A stretch of 64,000 nt of DNA from Blastocatellia bacterium AA13. GTDB lineage: Bacteria; Acidobacteriota; Blastocatellia; UBA7656. The notes under the pieces are model-generated. The model was not told the DNA's origin and searched no databases. It saw only the letters and a list, made by a program, of their open reading frames with translations. Within the stretch, counting starts at the first letter, position 1, and each line of letters starts with the position of its first letter. The stretch covers positions 1 to 64,000 of the forward strand of contig QHVH01000030.1 in NCBI GenBank assembly GCA_003222245.1, given 5' to 3'. Of this stretch, positions 19,124 through 26,224 are shown one piece after another. A program made the position numbers and the translations under genes.

Positions 19124-20581
19124 TCATTTATCATCGCCGTCGCCCTTCGCGTTCGCGCTCAGCATCTTGTCATTCGAGCCGTCCTGACCGCCCTTCTTGC
19201 GAAGCAGGTTCTTGACGCCAAAGAGAGACTCCAGCGTATCCTGCCAGAACGGCGCGCCCACGCTTAGCAGCAAGCCGGTAATGATCCATCCAATTACGCC
19301 GATAATGTCTCGCTTAATTTTGTCCAGCGTGTCATCCGTCGACCATCCGCGCCACCACTGGCTCACATCCGACAGGTGAAGGCGGTCAAACCCAAGGCTG
19401 GTGTAAGCGGCTGTTTCGGCGTCGTATTGATGCTGCAGGTCTTTTATTACTGCGTCAATTTTAGCCGCTCCCGCCGAATCATTCGCGGCTTCAGTTACTC
19501 TCTTCTCATTCTTTTTGCGCTGAATCTCTTCACCGTAGCTCACGATTTTGTTTCGGGCGAAAGGATTCGTTGAGAGGGTTTGGCAGATTTGAAAGAAGTT
19601 TGCGTTGAGCAGGATGACGACGACAAAGCCGATGACGATTGCGGCTGTTTTCATTCCCCGGTTATATCGTTCTTCGAAGCTCTGCATAACCGCGTCGTAC
19701 CACGCTCCGACCTGCTCGACCTTTCCCTTGATCGGAGCAACGGCTTTATCGAGGTCTTCGCGCAATGAGGTCAATCGGGCCGCGACCGTTTTCAAAGCCT
19801 CCGCAAGACTGGCGAGACCTTGTTTGGATTCTTCCGGAGCGGTCTTTTGATCCGCCTCGACTCTGCTTTGCAAATCGCCTAGCAGCTTCAGCACATCGTC
19901 GAGTTTTACTTCTCGGAGTCTGAGAAGGTCGCCGATTACAACTGAGAGCCCTTTGTTCTTCAGAGAAGCGAGATCATTCAACAGCGGGGCCAATGCCTGT
20001 TGCATTCGGGCAAGCGTCGCGCTCGAGTCGCCGCTCAGGCTGCCTTCCAGCGATTTTATTTCGCCTATCGCGGCGCAGAGCGAATCGTATTTTCCAATCA
20101 CATCTTTGACGCGGTTTCTTAGATCGCCGACGAGCTGATCCGGGGCGATCCTCTCGAGCACCTTGAGCAGATCGTCGCGCGAAAGAGAATCGAGCATCGG
20201 CTTGCCCGACGCCGCGAATCGCCCAATCTCCTTGAATCGGCCGATCACCTCCGAGGTAACGGAGGCGGCGTTGGGCTGCGAAGCGGCGTCGTTTCCGGCC
20301 TCTGCGGAATGATTGACCGGTGAAGCATCCGCCTTGGGTTTGCTGAAGATGGCTCCAAAGACAGGTGAAGAGTTTCGGAGCCTTGAAAACCATCCAGTCA
20401 CGGCTCCGGGCGGTTGGTTGAGAACCGTCTGAAACAGATCGAGAAGTGAGTCCTCTATCTGCCTCGACTTTATCTTAATCAGTTTTTTGAATGCCGTTTG
20501 AATCGACTGCACGATGAGACTGAGCACGAGCAGGATTACAACCACCGCGATTATCGTGTCGAGAGTGCTGCCGAATTGCAT
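19124..20581 (-). CDS. Membrane coiled-coil protein of unknown function
   Basis: A 485-residue protein I do not recognise. Residues about 8-27 form a transmembrane helix (IIAVVVILLVLSLIVQSIQ). A long, heptad-rich, largely helical region (about 35-295) follows, with periodic Leu and many Lys/Glu (LEGSLSGDSSATLARMQQAL, LREVKLDDVLKLLGDL). Further helices at about 310-330 (TAAIVIGFVVVILLNANFF) and 425-445 (IGVIGWIITGLLLSVGAPF) give at least three membrane passes, before a Lys/Asp-rich tail. GGAGG precedes the ATG. It is first in the four-gene run with the patatin and wall hydrolases. A holin-like, scaffold or sensor role is possible but unsupported. Confidence 0.7.
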   Translation of the reverse strand: MQFGSTLDTIIAVVVILLVLSLIVQSIQTAFKKLIKIKSRQIEDSLLDLFQTVLNQPPGAVTGWFSRLRNSSPVFGAIFSKPKADASPVNHSAEAGNDAASQPNAASVTSEVIGRFKEIGRFAASGKPMLDSLSRDDLLKVLERIAPDQLVGDLRNRVKDVIGKYDSLCAAIGEIKSLEGSLSGDSSATLARMQQALAPLLNDLASLKNKGLSVVIGDLLRLREVKLDDVLKLLGDLQSRVEADQKTAPEESKQGLASLAEALKTVAARLTSLREDLDKAVAPIKGKVEQVGAWYDAVMQSFEERYNRGMKTAAIVIGFVVVILLNANFFQICQTLSTNPFARNKIVSYGEEIQRKKNEKRVTEAANDSAGAAKIDAVIKDLQHQYDAETAAYTSLGFDRLHLSDVSQWWRGWSTDDTLDKIKRDIIGVIGWIITGLLLSVGAPFWQDTLESLFGVKNLLRKKGGQDGSNDKMLSANAKGDGDDK

Positions 20582-20847
20582 TGTTTTTCCTCCTGAGATT
20601 TGTCGTGCGTCCTGGTCAATTCAATCCTCGGAATCCGCCGGTTATTAGCGGCCCGTTGAATCTATTGCCCCGGCGCACCATCGAATCGGGCGGCAACTAG
20701 AACCAAGCAGGTCGCGTGTCGTTTACGAGCTGCGCGATCGGGCATGCGGCTGAACCGAGCCGGGGCCTCATCGCAAGCGGCGGTTGTCTACAACAAAAAC
20801 TCGAGCGGGCCTCAATAGAACGGGCAGGCCGGGTAGATGCTGAACAC
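20582..20847. other. Intergenic region between qued-like and coiled-coil genes
   Basis: 266 bases between the stop of the 6-pyruvoyl-tetrahydropterin synthase-like gene (minus) and the start of the coiled-coil gene (minus). It must contain the promoter of the four-gene locus. No obvious promoter pair, terminator or repeat was seen. Confidence 0.4.
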
Positions 20848-21225
20848 TTAAGGCGCAGGCTGATAGGTTGCGCTTGTCGACGGAGTCTCCCAGACTCGGA
20901 CCTTGTATACCTGCACGCGACCATCGTTGATCTGATTAGCTACCTTATCGAGGATAAAGCCTGCCAGATGTTCGGACGACGGGTTCAACTCGACGTCGAA
21001 TGGCTTGATCTCGTTCAGGTTCTGATGGTCAAGCAATCGCATCACATCGCGAGTGACTTTTTTCAGATGAGTGAAGTCAACCAGCATGCCGATGTCGTCC
21101 AAACGCTCGCCTCGCACGTAAATCTCGACCTTCCAATTATGGCCGTGGAGGTTTTCGCATTTACCTCGATATCCTCGCAAGGCATGCGCGGCGGAGAACT
21201 CTTCCTCGATCATTACTTCGTACAT
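20848..21225 (-). CDS. queD: 6-carboxytetrahydropterin synthase / 6-pyruvoyl tetrahydropterin synthase family (QueD-like)
   Basis: A 125-residue T-fold enzyme. SAAHAL supplies one zinc His, and KCENLHGHNW supplies the catalytic Cys and the other two zinc His in the QueD spacing CxxxHGH. MLVDFTHLKK, LDHQNLNE and a Glu in VYKVRVWETP complete the family pattern. QueD converts dihydroneopterin triphosphate to 6-carboxytetrahydropterin on the way to queuosine and other 7-deazapurines. No other queuosine gene is adjacent. ATG at 21225 has AGGGA 5 bases upstream and begins at the family start; a longer frame to 21648 would overlap the divergent dehydrogenase gene. Confidence 0.88.
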   Translation of the reverse strand: MYEVMIEEEFSAAHALRGYRGKCENLHGHNWKVEIYVRGERLDDIGMLVDFTHLKKVTRDVMRLLDHQNLNEIKPFDVELNPSSEHLAGFILDKVANQINDGRVQVYKVRVWETPSTSATYQPAP

Positions 21226-21327
21226 CGCATTCCCTAGTAACCTTGGTGAACGAAGCCTAAGAGACAGATTTCGGTTTGTCAAATTGTGGTTTGCCCGCGG
21301 TGATTTCGGATGCCCAGAATCATCAGG

Positions 21328-21356
21328 TTGTCCGGTCACGAACCCTCCTGTATCAT
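21328..21356 (+). promoter_or_regulatory. Sigma-70 promoter of the isocitrate dehydrogenase gene
   Basis: TTGTCC (21328-21333) and TATCAT (21351-21356) are separated by exactly 17 bases, 48 bases before the start codon. It lies in the divergent spacer between queD and the dehydrogenase. Confidence 0.6.
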
Positions 21357-21403
21357 TGTGAACTTTATTCCGCCGCCCCCATTCACATGCAGGGGAGCCC
21401 TTG

Positions 21404-22402
21404 ATGACCCAAAGAGTTACGCTGATTCCAGGCGACGGTATCGGCCCCGAAGTGGCGGGCGCAGCCGTATCGATTATTCGCGCCGCCGGAGTCAATCTCG
21501 AATGGGAATCCCGCGTAGCAGGAAGCGAAGCGCTCACCCGATTCGGTGACGCTCTGCCCGCCGATCTTCTCGAATCAATAAAGCGAAACAAAGTCGCATT
21601 AAAGGGTCCGGTGATGACGCCTGTCGGAGAAGGCTTTGTCAGCTCCAACGTCCGCCTGCGAAGGGCTCTTGATCTTTACGCGAACCTAAGACCGATAAAA
21701 TCCCTCACCGGGGTGCCGAGCCGTTATCAGAACGTCGACCTCATAGTGGTTCGCGAAAACACCGAAGATCTCTACTCAGGTCTGGAACACGAAGTTGTGC
21801 CCGGGGTGATCGAAAGCCTCAAAATAATAACCGAGTACGCTTCGACCAGGATCGCGCGCTTTGCGTTTGAATACGCGCGGAGGGAAGGGCGCAAGCGAGT
21901 AACGGCAATTCACAAAGCCAACATAATGAAGCTGTCCGACGGCTTGTTTCTCAAGTGCTTCAGGAAGGTGTCCCAGGACTATCCTGACATTCAGGCCGAC
22001 GATCTGATTGTAGACAACGCTTGTATGCAGCTTGTCATGGATCCGAACCAGTTCGACGTGCTGCTGTTGGAGAATCTCTACGGAGACATAATCTCGGATC
22101 TTGGCGCGGGGCTTGTCGGAGGATTGGGAGTAGTACCGGGCGCCAACATCGGAGACGAAATAGCCGTGTTTGAAGCCGTACACGGTTCGGCGCCGAATAT
22201 AGCCGGCCGCGGAATCGCGAATCCGACCGCTTTACTCCAGACCGGCGTTCTTATGCTCAAACATATAGGTGAACGAGACGCTGCGCTTCGGATTCAATCC
22301 GCTCTCGAGAAAATTCTCGCGGAGGGATCGGTCCGCACTCGAGATCTTGGCGGCCGTTCCACAACCAGCGAGTTTACCGAAGCTATCATTCGCTCGCTCT
22401 AA
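21404..22402 (+). CDS. NAD-type isocitrate dehydrogenase
   Basis: A 332-residue member of the beta-decarboxylating dehydrogenases. IPGDGIGPEV opens the fold. The substrate loop SSNVRLRRALDLYANLRP has the Ser and Asn that contact isocitrate in place of the residues of isopropylmalate dehydrogenase. VVRENTEDLYSGLEH, the metal-binding DNACMQLVMDPNQFDV and FEAVHGSAPNIAG follow. The short length and close match to the mitochondrial IDH3 style suggest the NAD form (inference; cofactor residues were not checked). It oxidises isocitrate to 2-oxoglutarate in the TCA cycle. ATG at 21404 is preferred over a TTG one codon earlier; GGGGAG stands 7 bases before it. pepA follows 37 bases downstream. Confidence 0.85.
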   Translation: MTQRVTLIPGDGIGPEVAGAAVSIIRAAGVNLEWESRVAGSEALTRFGDALPADLLESIKRNKVALKGPVMTPVGEGFVSSNVRLRRALDLYANLRPIKSLTGVPSRYQNVDLIVVRENTEDLYSGLEHEVVPGVIESLKIITEYASTRIARFAFEYARREGRKRVTAIHKANIMKLSDGLFLKCFRKVSQDYPDIQADDLIVDNACMQLVMDPNQFDVLLLENLYGDIISDLGAGLVGGLGVVPGANIGDEIAVFEAVHGSAPNIAGRGIANPTALLQTGVLMLKHIGERDAALRIQSALEKILAEGSVRTRDLGGRSTTSEFTEAIIRSL

Positions 22403-22439
22403 CGTGCCTGTATCCGTTGCTCATCGGAGGTAGACGCTT

Positions 22440-23927
22440 TTGGAAATAATCCGCGCGGAAGGCGATTTTCGGAAGATTGACGCCGATCTCTTAATAGTCC
22501 CTATTTTTAAAGATGAGAGGGCCGATTCAGGCCTTCTTGCTGCTCTCAATGAGTTGACCAATGGCTGGGTGAAAACAGCCCTGGAATCCGGAGAAGCCTC
22601 AAGCGAGCGGAACAAGTCTGTCCTGTTGCACCGCTGCGAAGGTCTGAAAGCAAGCCGGTTGGCTCTGTACGGAGCGGGTGATCGAGACAAGCTCGGACTT
22701 CTGGATCTGCAGCGGATCAGCGGCTCTATTCTGAGAAGCTTCGTATCTCAGGCGATTCGTTCGATCGCGCTGGTTGTGCGAGACTCCGGCGATACCAAGC
22801 GCGACGCAAGGGCTGTCGTCGAAGGAGCGTTGCTCGGCCAGCTCGACAGCTCGATCTATAGCTCGAATGACAAGCCCCGCCCGCGTTGCGAGCGCCTGAC
22901 GGTCGTTTCCGAGAGCGGCACGGCGGACTTCGCGGAGGCTATTAGCTCAGCCTCTATCTTCGCGGAGGCGACGAACTTCGCGAGGGAACTGGGCAACGAG
23001 GCTGGTAATCGGATGACGCCCATTGAGCTGGCCCGACGGGCTAAGGAGATGGCCGAGCGCGAAGGGCTTGGGTACGAAGAGCTCGACGAAGACGAGATGA
23101 AGGAGCTCGGTATGGGCGCGCTCCTGGCGGTCTCCAGAGGAAGCGCGGAACCGGCGCGTCTAATGGCTCTCAGCTATCAACCTGAAAACCCTTCCTGCGA
23201 TGACGTGATAGCTCTGGTTGGTAAAGGACTCACCTTTGATTCCGGAGGCATATCGATCAAGCCCGCCGACGATATGGATGAGATGAAGTTCGATATGTGC
23301 GGCGGAGCGGCGGTGTTAGGCGCGATGATAATCATCGCGCGGTTGAAGCCGAGGATCAAGGTTTTAGGGGTCGTGCCTTCGTCGGAGAATTTGCCGTCGG
23401 GCCGCGCTTATAAACCGGGCGACGTGCTGAGAAGCTACAGCGGCAAAACGATTGAAGTGATAAACACCGACGCCGAAGGCAGGCTTATACTGGCCGACGC
23501 AATTACGTGGGCCATTAACAGGGGAGCCACCCACGTCATCGATATAGCGACTCTGACCGGCGCCTGCGTGGTAGCTCTGGGAGAAGTTCGCGCGGCCGTC
23601 ATGGGTAACGATGAAGCCCTGATTCAGGATCTGCTTGGGGCGGCCGACCAATGCGGTGAGCGGCTCTGGCAGATGCCCCTGGATAAGGAATACCGGGATT
23701 TGATACGCAGCGATATAGCCGACATGAAGAACGCGGGTGGACGAGTCGCCGGAGCCATAACGGCCGCCATGTTCTTGAAGCAGTTCGGCGGCTCCGTTTC
23801 CTGGGCTCATTTGGATGTAGCCGGTACTGCCTGGATTACCAAAGCCATGCCATATATGGCTAAGGGCGCGACTGGGTTCGGGGCCAGGACTCTGGCTAGC
23901 TTCGTCATCAACCGGGCGTCGAAATAA
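22440..23927 (+). CDS. pepA: Leucyl aminopeptidase (M17)
   Basis: A 495-residue cytosolic aminopeptidase with the family's two-domain layout. The N-terminal macro-like domain covers residues 1-170. The C-terminal catalytic domain shows VGKGLTFDSGGISIKP with metal-binding Lys and Asp, a second metal site in EMKFDMCGGAA, and the signature NTDAEGRL with Asp and Glu ligands and the catalytic Arg. It removes N-terminal residues from peptides. It starts at TTG: GGAGG at 22426-22430 stands 9 bases before it, and no ATG nearby is in frame. Spacing of 37 bases from the dehydrogenase and 13 to trxB suggests cotranscription. Confidence 0.92.
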   Translation: MEIIRAEGDFRKIDADLLIVPIFKDERADSGLLAALNELTNGWVKTALESGEASSERNKSVLLHRCEGLKASRLALYGAGDRDKLGLLDLQRISGSILRSFVSQAIRSIALVVRDSGDTKRDARAVVEGALLGQLDSSIYSSNDKPRPRCERLTVVSESGTADFAEAISSASIFAEATNFARELGNEAGNRMTPIELARRAKEMAEREGLGYEELDEDEMKELGMGALLAVSRGSAEPARLMALSYQPENPSCDDVIALVGKGLTFDSGGISIKPADDMDEMKFDMCGGAAVLGAMIIIARLKPRIKVLGVVPSSENLPSGRAYKPGDVLRSYSGKTIEVINTDAEGRLILADAITWAINRGATHVIDIATLTGACVVALGEVRAAVMGNDEALIQDLLGAADQCGERLWQMPLDKEYRDLIRSDIADMKNAGGRVAGAITAAMFLKQFGGSVSWAHLDVAGTAWITKAMPYMAKGATGFGARTLASFVINRASK

Positions 23928-23940
23928 CGGTGGAGGAATA

Positions 23941-24882
23941 ATGAAAGAGCTTTACGAAATAATAATCATAGGAGCGGGACCTGCCGGGCTCACCGCCGGA
24001 CTCTACGGTTCTCGATCCAATCTAAGAACGCTGATTATCGAAAAGGGCCTGCCGGGCGGGCAGCTTCTGAACACTGAAATAATCGAGGACTACACCGGAT
24101 TCGAGCACGTCACGGGAATCGAGCTCGCCCAAAAAATGGAAGCTCACGCGCGGAAATTCGGAGTCGAGATAAAAACCGGCGAAGAAGTTAAATCGATCCG
24201 GCGCTCAGGCGATTTATTCGAAGTGACTACGGATGAAAGCGCCTACAGGGCGATTACGATTGTGGCGACCGCGGGCGGCACCGCCCAGAAGCTGGGTGTA
24301 GTCGGAGAAGAAGAGTTCGCCGGACGAGGGGTCAGCTACTGCGCAGTGTGCGACGGCGCGTTTTTCAACGGGCAGGTCATCACCGTCGTCGGCGGAGGAG
24401 ACGCCGCCGTGGAAGAGGCCAATTATCTGACCCGGTTCGGCTCGAAAGTGTATCTCGTTCATCGCAGAAACGAGTTTCGCGCGCAGAAAATTCTCCAGGA
24501 CCAGTTGTTTCAGAATCCAAAAATCGAAGTCATCTGGGATACAGTCGTCGAGGAGATCAAGGGAGACCGCGAGGTCGATCGGGTTTTGTTCAAGAACTTG
24601 AAGACCGGCGACACGCGAGAACATCCTACGCAAGGCGTATTCATCTTCATCGGATTTAAACCCAATACGTACTTTCTGGACGATCACCCGGCGCATGACG
24701 AGAGCGGCCATTTGATCACGAACGATCGAATGGAAACCAATGTGCCCGGCCTCTTCGCCGCCGGCGATCTAAGGGCGCAACTGGTACGCCAAATCACGAA
24801 CGCAGTCGGTGACGCAACCGTGGCGGCTCTGGCAGCCGAAAAATATATAACTCATCTGAAGCACAAGGGACTTAAGGAGTAG
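23941..24882 (+). CDS. trxB: Thioredoxin-disulfide reductase
   Basis: A 313-residue low-molecular-weight thioredoxin reductase. FAD binding GAGPAGLTAG at the N terminus, redox-active CAVC (C134 and C137) inside the NADPH domain, the NADPH motif GGGDAAVEEA, and the closing FAD segment AAGDLR are all intact. It reduces thioredoxin with NADPH in the cytoplasm. GGAGG lies 6 bases before the ATG, and the gene begins 13 bases after pepA. A long, repeat-bearing spacer follows the stop. Confidence 0.95.
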   Translation: MKELYEIIIIGAGPAGLTAGLYGSRSNLRTLIIEKGLPGGQLLNTEIIEDYTGFEHVTGIELAQKMEAHARKFGVEIKTGEEVKSIRRSGDLFEVTTDESAYRAITIVATAGGTAQKLGVVGEEEFAGRGVSYCAVCDGAFFNGQVITVVGGGDAAVEEANYLTRFGSKVYLVHRRNEFRAQKILQDQLFQNPKIEVIWDTVVEEIKGDREVDRVLFKNLKTGDTREHPTQGVFIFIGFKPNTYFLDDHPAHDESGHLITNDRMETNVPGLFAAGDLRAQLVRQITNAVGDATVAALAAEKYITHLKHKGLKE

Positions 24883-24999
24883 GTGTCAGCGAGGGAATGG
24901 CGGCCAGGTTACAGCGGCCAACGCTCCCAACGGGTGGGTTGGAAGAACCAGAAACTCGGCCTCGACGATTCAATAACTCACTGAAGGCATGACGTCTGT

Positions 25000-25104
25000 T
25001 GTCTATAACCTGTTCCCTGTAATCTGCTGCCTTCCCGACACGACACCTGGAACCTGACACCTGCATATGGGACCTGGCGCCTGGAACCTAACACTTGGGA
25101 CCTG
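25000..25104. repeat. Degenerate repeat of ACACCTGGAACCT-like units
   Basis: Words such as ACACCTGGAACCTGACACCTG, GGGACCTGGCGCCTGGAACCT and AACACTTGGGACCT follow each other without spacers over about 65 bases (25040-25104), and looser TAACCTGTTCCCTGT words precede them. The same vocabulary recurs at 6560-6590 (GCGCCTGATACCTAACACC). Units vary from about 7 to 13 bases. The block ends directly at the next gene's ribosome site. Confidence 0.65.
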
Positions 25105-25119
25105 CGCATGGAGGCGAAA

Positions 25120-25620
25120 GTGAAGCGAATAGGAATCGGGCAAACGCTCATAGCATATTTAGAAACGCTTCTACTTGGATTGTGGCTAGGCTCGATGATC
25201 TTCTTCAGTTTTGTAGTCGCGCCTCGGGCCTTCGCTGTGCTGCCGTCGCGTCATCTCGCCGGGCAGTTGGTTTCGAGCTCTCTTTCCGCTCTGGAAATTA
25301 TCGGCCTCGTACTCGGTCCGATTCTTATCGTTCTTCGATTGATAAACGGCGTCAGAGGATCCAGCTTCGCAAAGATTCTTCACCTGTCGCTGCTGGCGCT
25401 CATGACCATGTGCGCCGGTGTTTCACGAATGATATTGGCTCCGAAACTTGAATCGCTCCGCTCGGCAATGGGCGGAGTTATCGACACGGTCTCAGCCAAC
25501 GATCCGCTTCGACTCCAGTTCGATGACCTGCATAAGTACTCAGTAGCCATGATGACGATAGCGATGCTGGCCGGCTTGATTGCTCTGCTGCTCAGCGTCC
25601 GCTCCTGGCTTAATCGATGA
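25120..25620 (+). CDS. DUF4149 integral membrane protein
   Basis: A 166-residue protein with four transmembrane helices (about residues 9-32, 48-68, 77-98 and 138-158). It matches the DUF4149 pattern: an early ETLLLGLWLGSMIFFSFVVAP with a Pro at the helix end, a middle helix followed by MILAPKLESLR, and a final LHKYSVAMMTIAML segment. Family function is unknown. GTG at 25120 is chosen, as GGAGG (25110-25114) stands 5 bases before it. An ATG at 25108 has only repeat DNA upstream, and its own second codon is that ribosome site. Confidence 0.75.
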   Translation: MKRIGIGQTLIAYLETLLLGLWLGSMIFFSFVVAPRAFAVLPSRHLAGQLVSSSLSALEIIGLVLGPILIVLRLINGVRGSSFAKILHLSLLALMTMCAGVSRMILAPKLESLRSAMGGVIDTVSANDPLRLQFDDLHKYSVAMMTIAMLAGLIALLLSVRSWLNR

Positions 25621-25701
25621 GGCCCACTCCCGCGAAGTCGATTTATTCCGGCAAGAATATCGCTCATTCTTCGAGCGAAACTCCCGCCGCCAGTCGATAC
25701 T

Positions 25702-25730
25702 TTGATCCGACAATAGAAGTAATCTAAACT
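25702..25730 (+). promoter_or_regulatory. Sigma-70 promoter of the six-Cys peptide gene
   Basis: TTGATC (25702-25707) and TAAACT (25725-25730) are spaced by 17 bases. The predicted transcript would start near 25737, giving a leader of about 170 bases before the ATG at 25910. Confidence 0.55.
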
Positions 25731-25737
25731 ACTGATT

Positions 25738-25886
25738 GTTGGCACGGCGCTCCGAGGGGCGGCGCAGCCAACGCTCTTAAGAAGATGACAGTGCGCTCGC
25801 CTCGCGGAGTGACCTGAGGCGAGCGGGGCTGGATCACCGAATTAAAGTCCTAGCAGGCTTATCCAAGCCAGGAGAAAAAAGCCTGC
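25738..25886 (+). promoter_or_regulatory. Structured leader with three consecutive hairpins
   Basis: Hairpin 1: GTTGGC (25738-25743) with GCCAAC (25767-25772), containing an inner GCGC/GCGC. Hairpin 2: CGCTCGCCTC (25794-25803) perfectly paired with GAGGCGAGCG (25816-25825), 12-base loop. Hairpin 3: GCAGGCTT (25853-25860) with AAGCCTGC (25879-25886), 18-base loop, ending 11 bases before the AAAAGGAGG ribosome site. No known riboswitch consensus was recognised. It may be a regulatory leader or a small RNA in its own right. Confidence 0.6.
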
Positions 25887-25909
25887 GCATAACAAAAGGA
25901 GGCAATGAA

Positions 25910-26113
25910 ATGTCTACTATGGTTCCTTCTAAAATCGCTCGAAAGTTAATTTTGTTGTCCGCGATGTTGGTGTTTCTTGGAGGGCTTGTGTTCACCGGAG
26001 GAACGCAATCAGCAGCGGCAAATAACCGCGCCCTCATTTGCTGTTCAGCTTGCGACGTGGAGAACCCTCCACTGCCCTGTCTTCACGGCTGCAGTCCGAG
26101 TTGTAGGAACTGA
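25910..26113 (+). CDS. Small secreted six-cysteine peptide
   Basis: A 67-residue protein. Residues 1-36 look like a signal peptide: K8, R11 and K12, a hydrophobic core (LILLSAMLVFLGGLVF), and AAA before a probable cleavage near residue 37. The mature peptide of about 30 residues has six Cys in the order CC-x2-C-x8-C-x3-C-x3-C (ICCSACDVENPPLPCLHGCSPSC) and many Pro, which suggests disulfide bonds, metal binding, or processing. AAAAGGAGG lies 7 bases before the ATG. I do not recognise a family. It stands alone, downstream of its own promoter and a structured leader, and converges on the efflux operon. A spurious frame is unlikely given the strong ribosome site and the clear signal peptide. Confidence 0.68.
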   Translation: MSTMVPSKIARKLILLSAMLVFLGGLVFTGGTQSAAANNRALICCSACDVENPPLPCLHGCSPSCRN

Positions 26114-26166
26114 CTATAAGAGACTACTGAGAGCGTAGAGAGCCAAGCTTGGTATACCTCTCGAAT

Positions 26167-26215
26167 GCGGCCGCCGGTGCTTCGCGGCTCAGACCGCGAA
26201 CTCATCGGCGGCCGC
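26167..26215. repeat. Nested inverted repeat between convergent genes
   Basis: GCGGCCGCCG (26167-26176) pairs perfectly with CGGCGGCCGC (26206-26215). Inside, TTCGCGG (26181-26187) pairs with CCGCGAA (26194-26200) around CTCAGA. It sits between the stop of the six-Cys peptide gene and the stop of the outer-membrane factor gene, 9 bases from the latter. It probably acts as a bidirectional 3-prime end, although no T run follows on either strand. Confidence 0.65.
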
Positions 26216-26224
26216 GAATCATTG

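Noticed and set aside
21226-21648. Longer QueD start reaching 21648
   Set aside because: The extension overlaps the divergent dehydrogenase gene and its promoter, has a random composition, and the ribosome site sits before 21225.
25829-25840. GGCTGGATCACC is identical to the tail of 16S rRNA, next to a stem as in helix 45
   Set aside because: A 12-base match to any part of 16S rRNA is expected by chance in 64 kb, and the anti-Shine-Dalgarno CCTCC does not follow.
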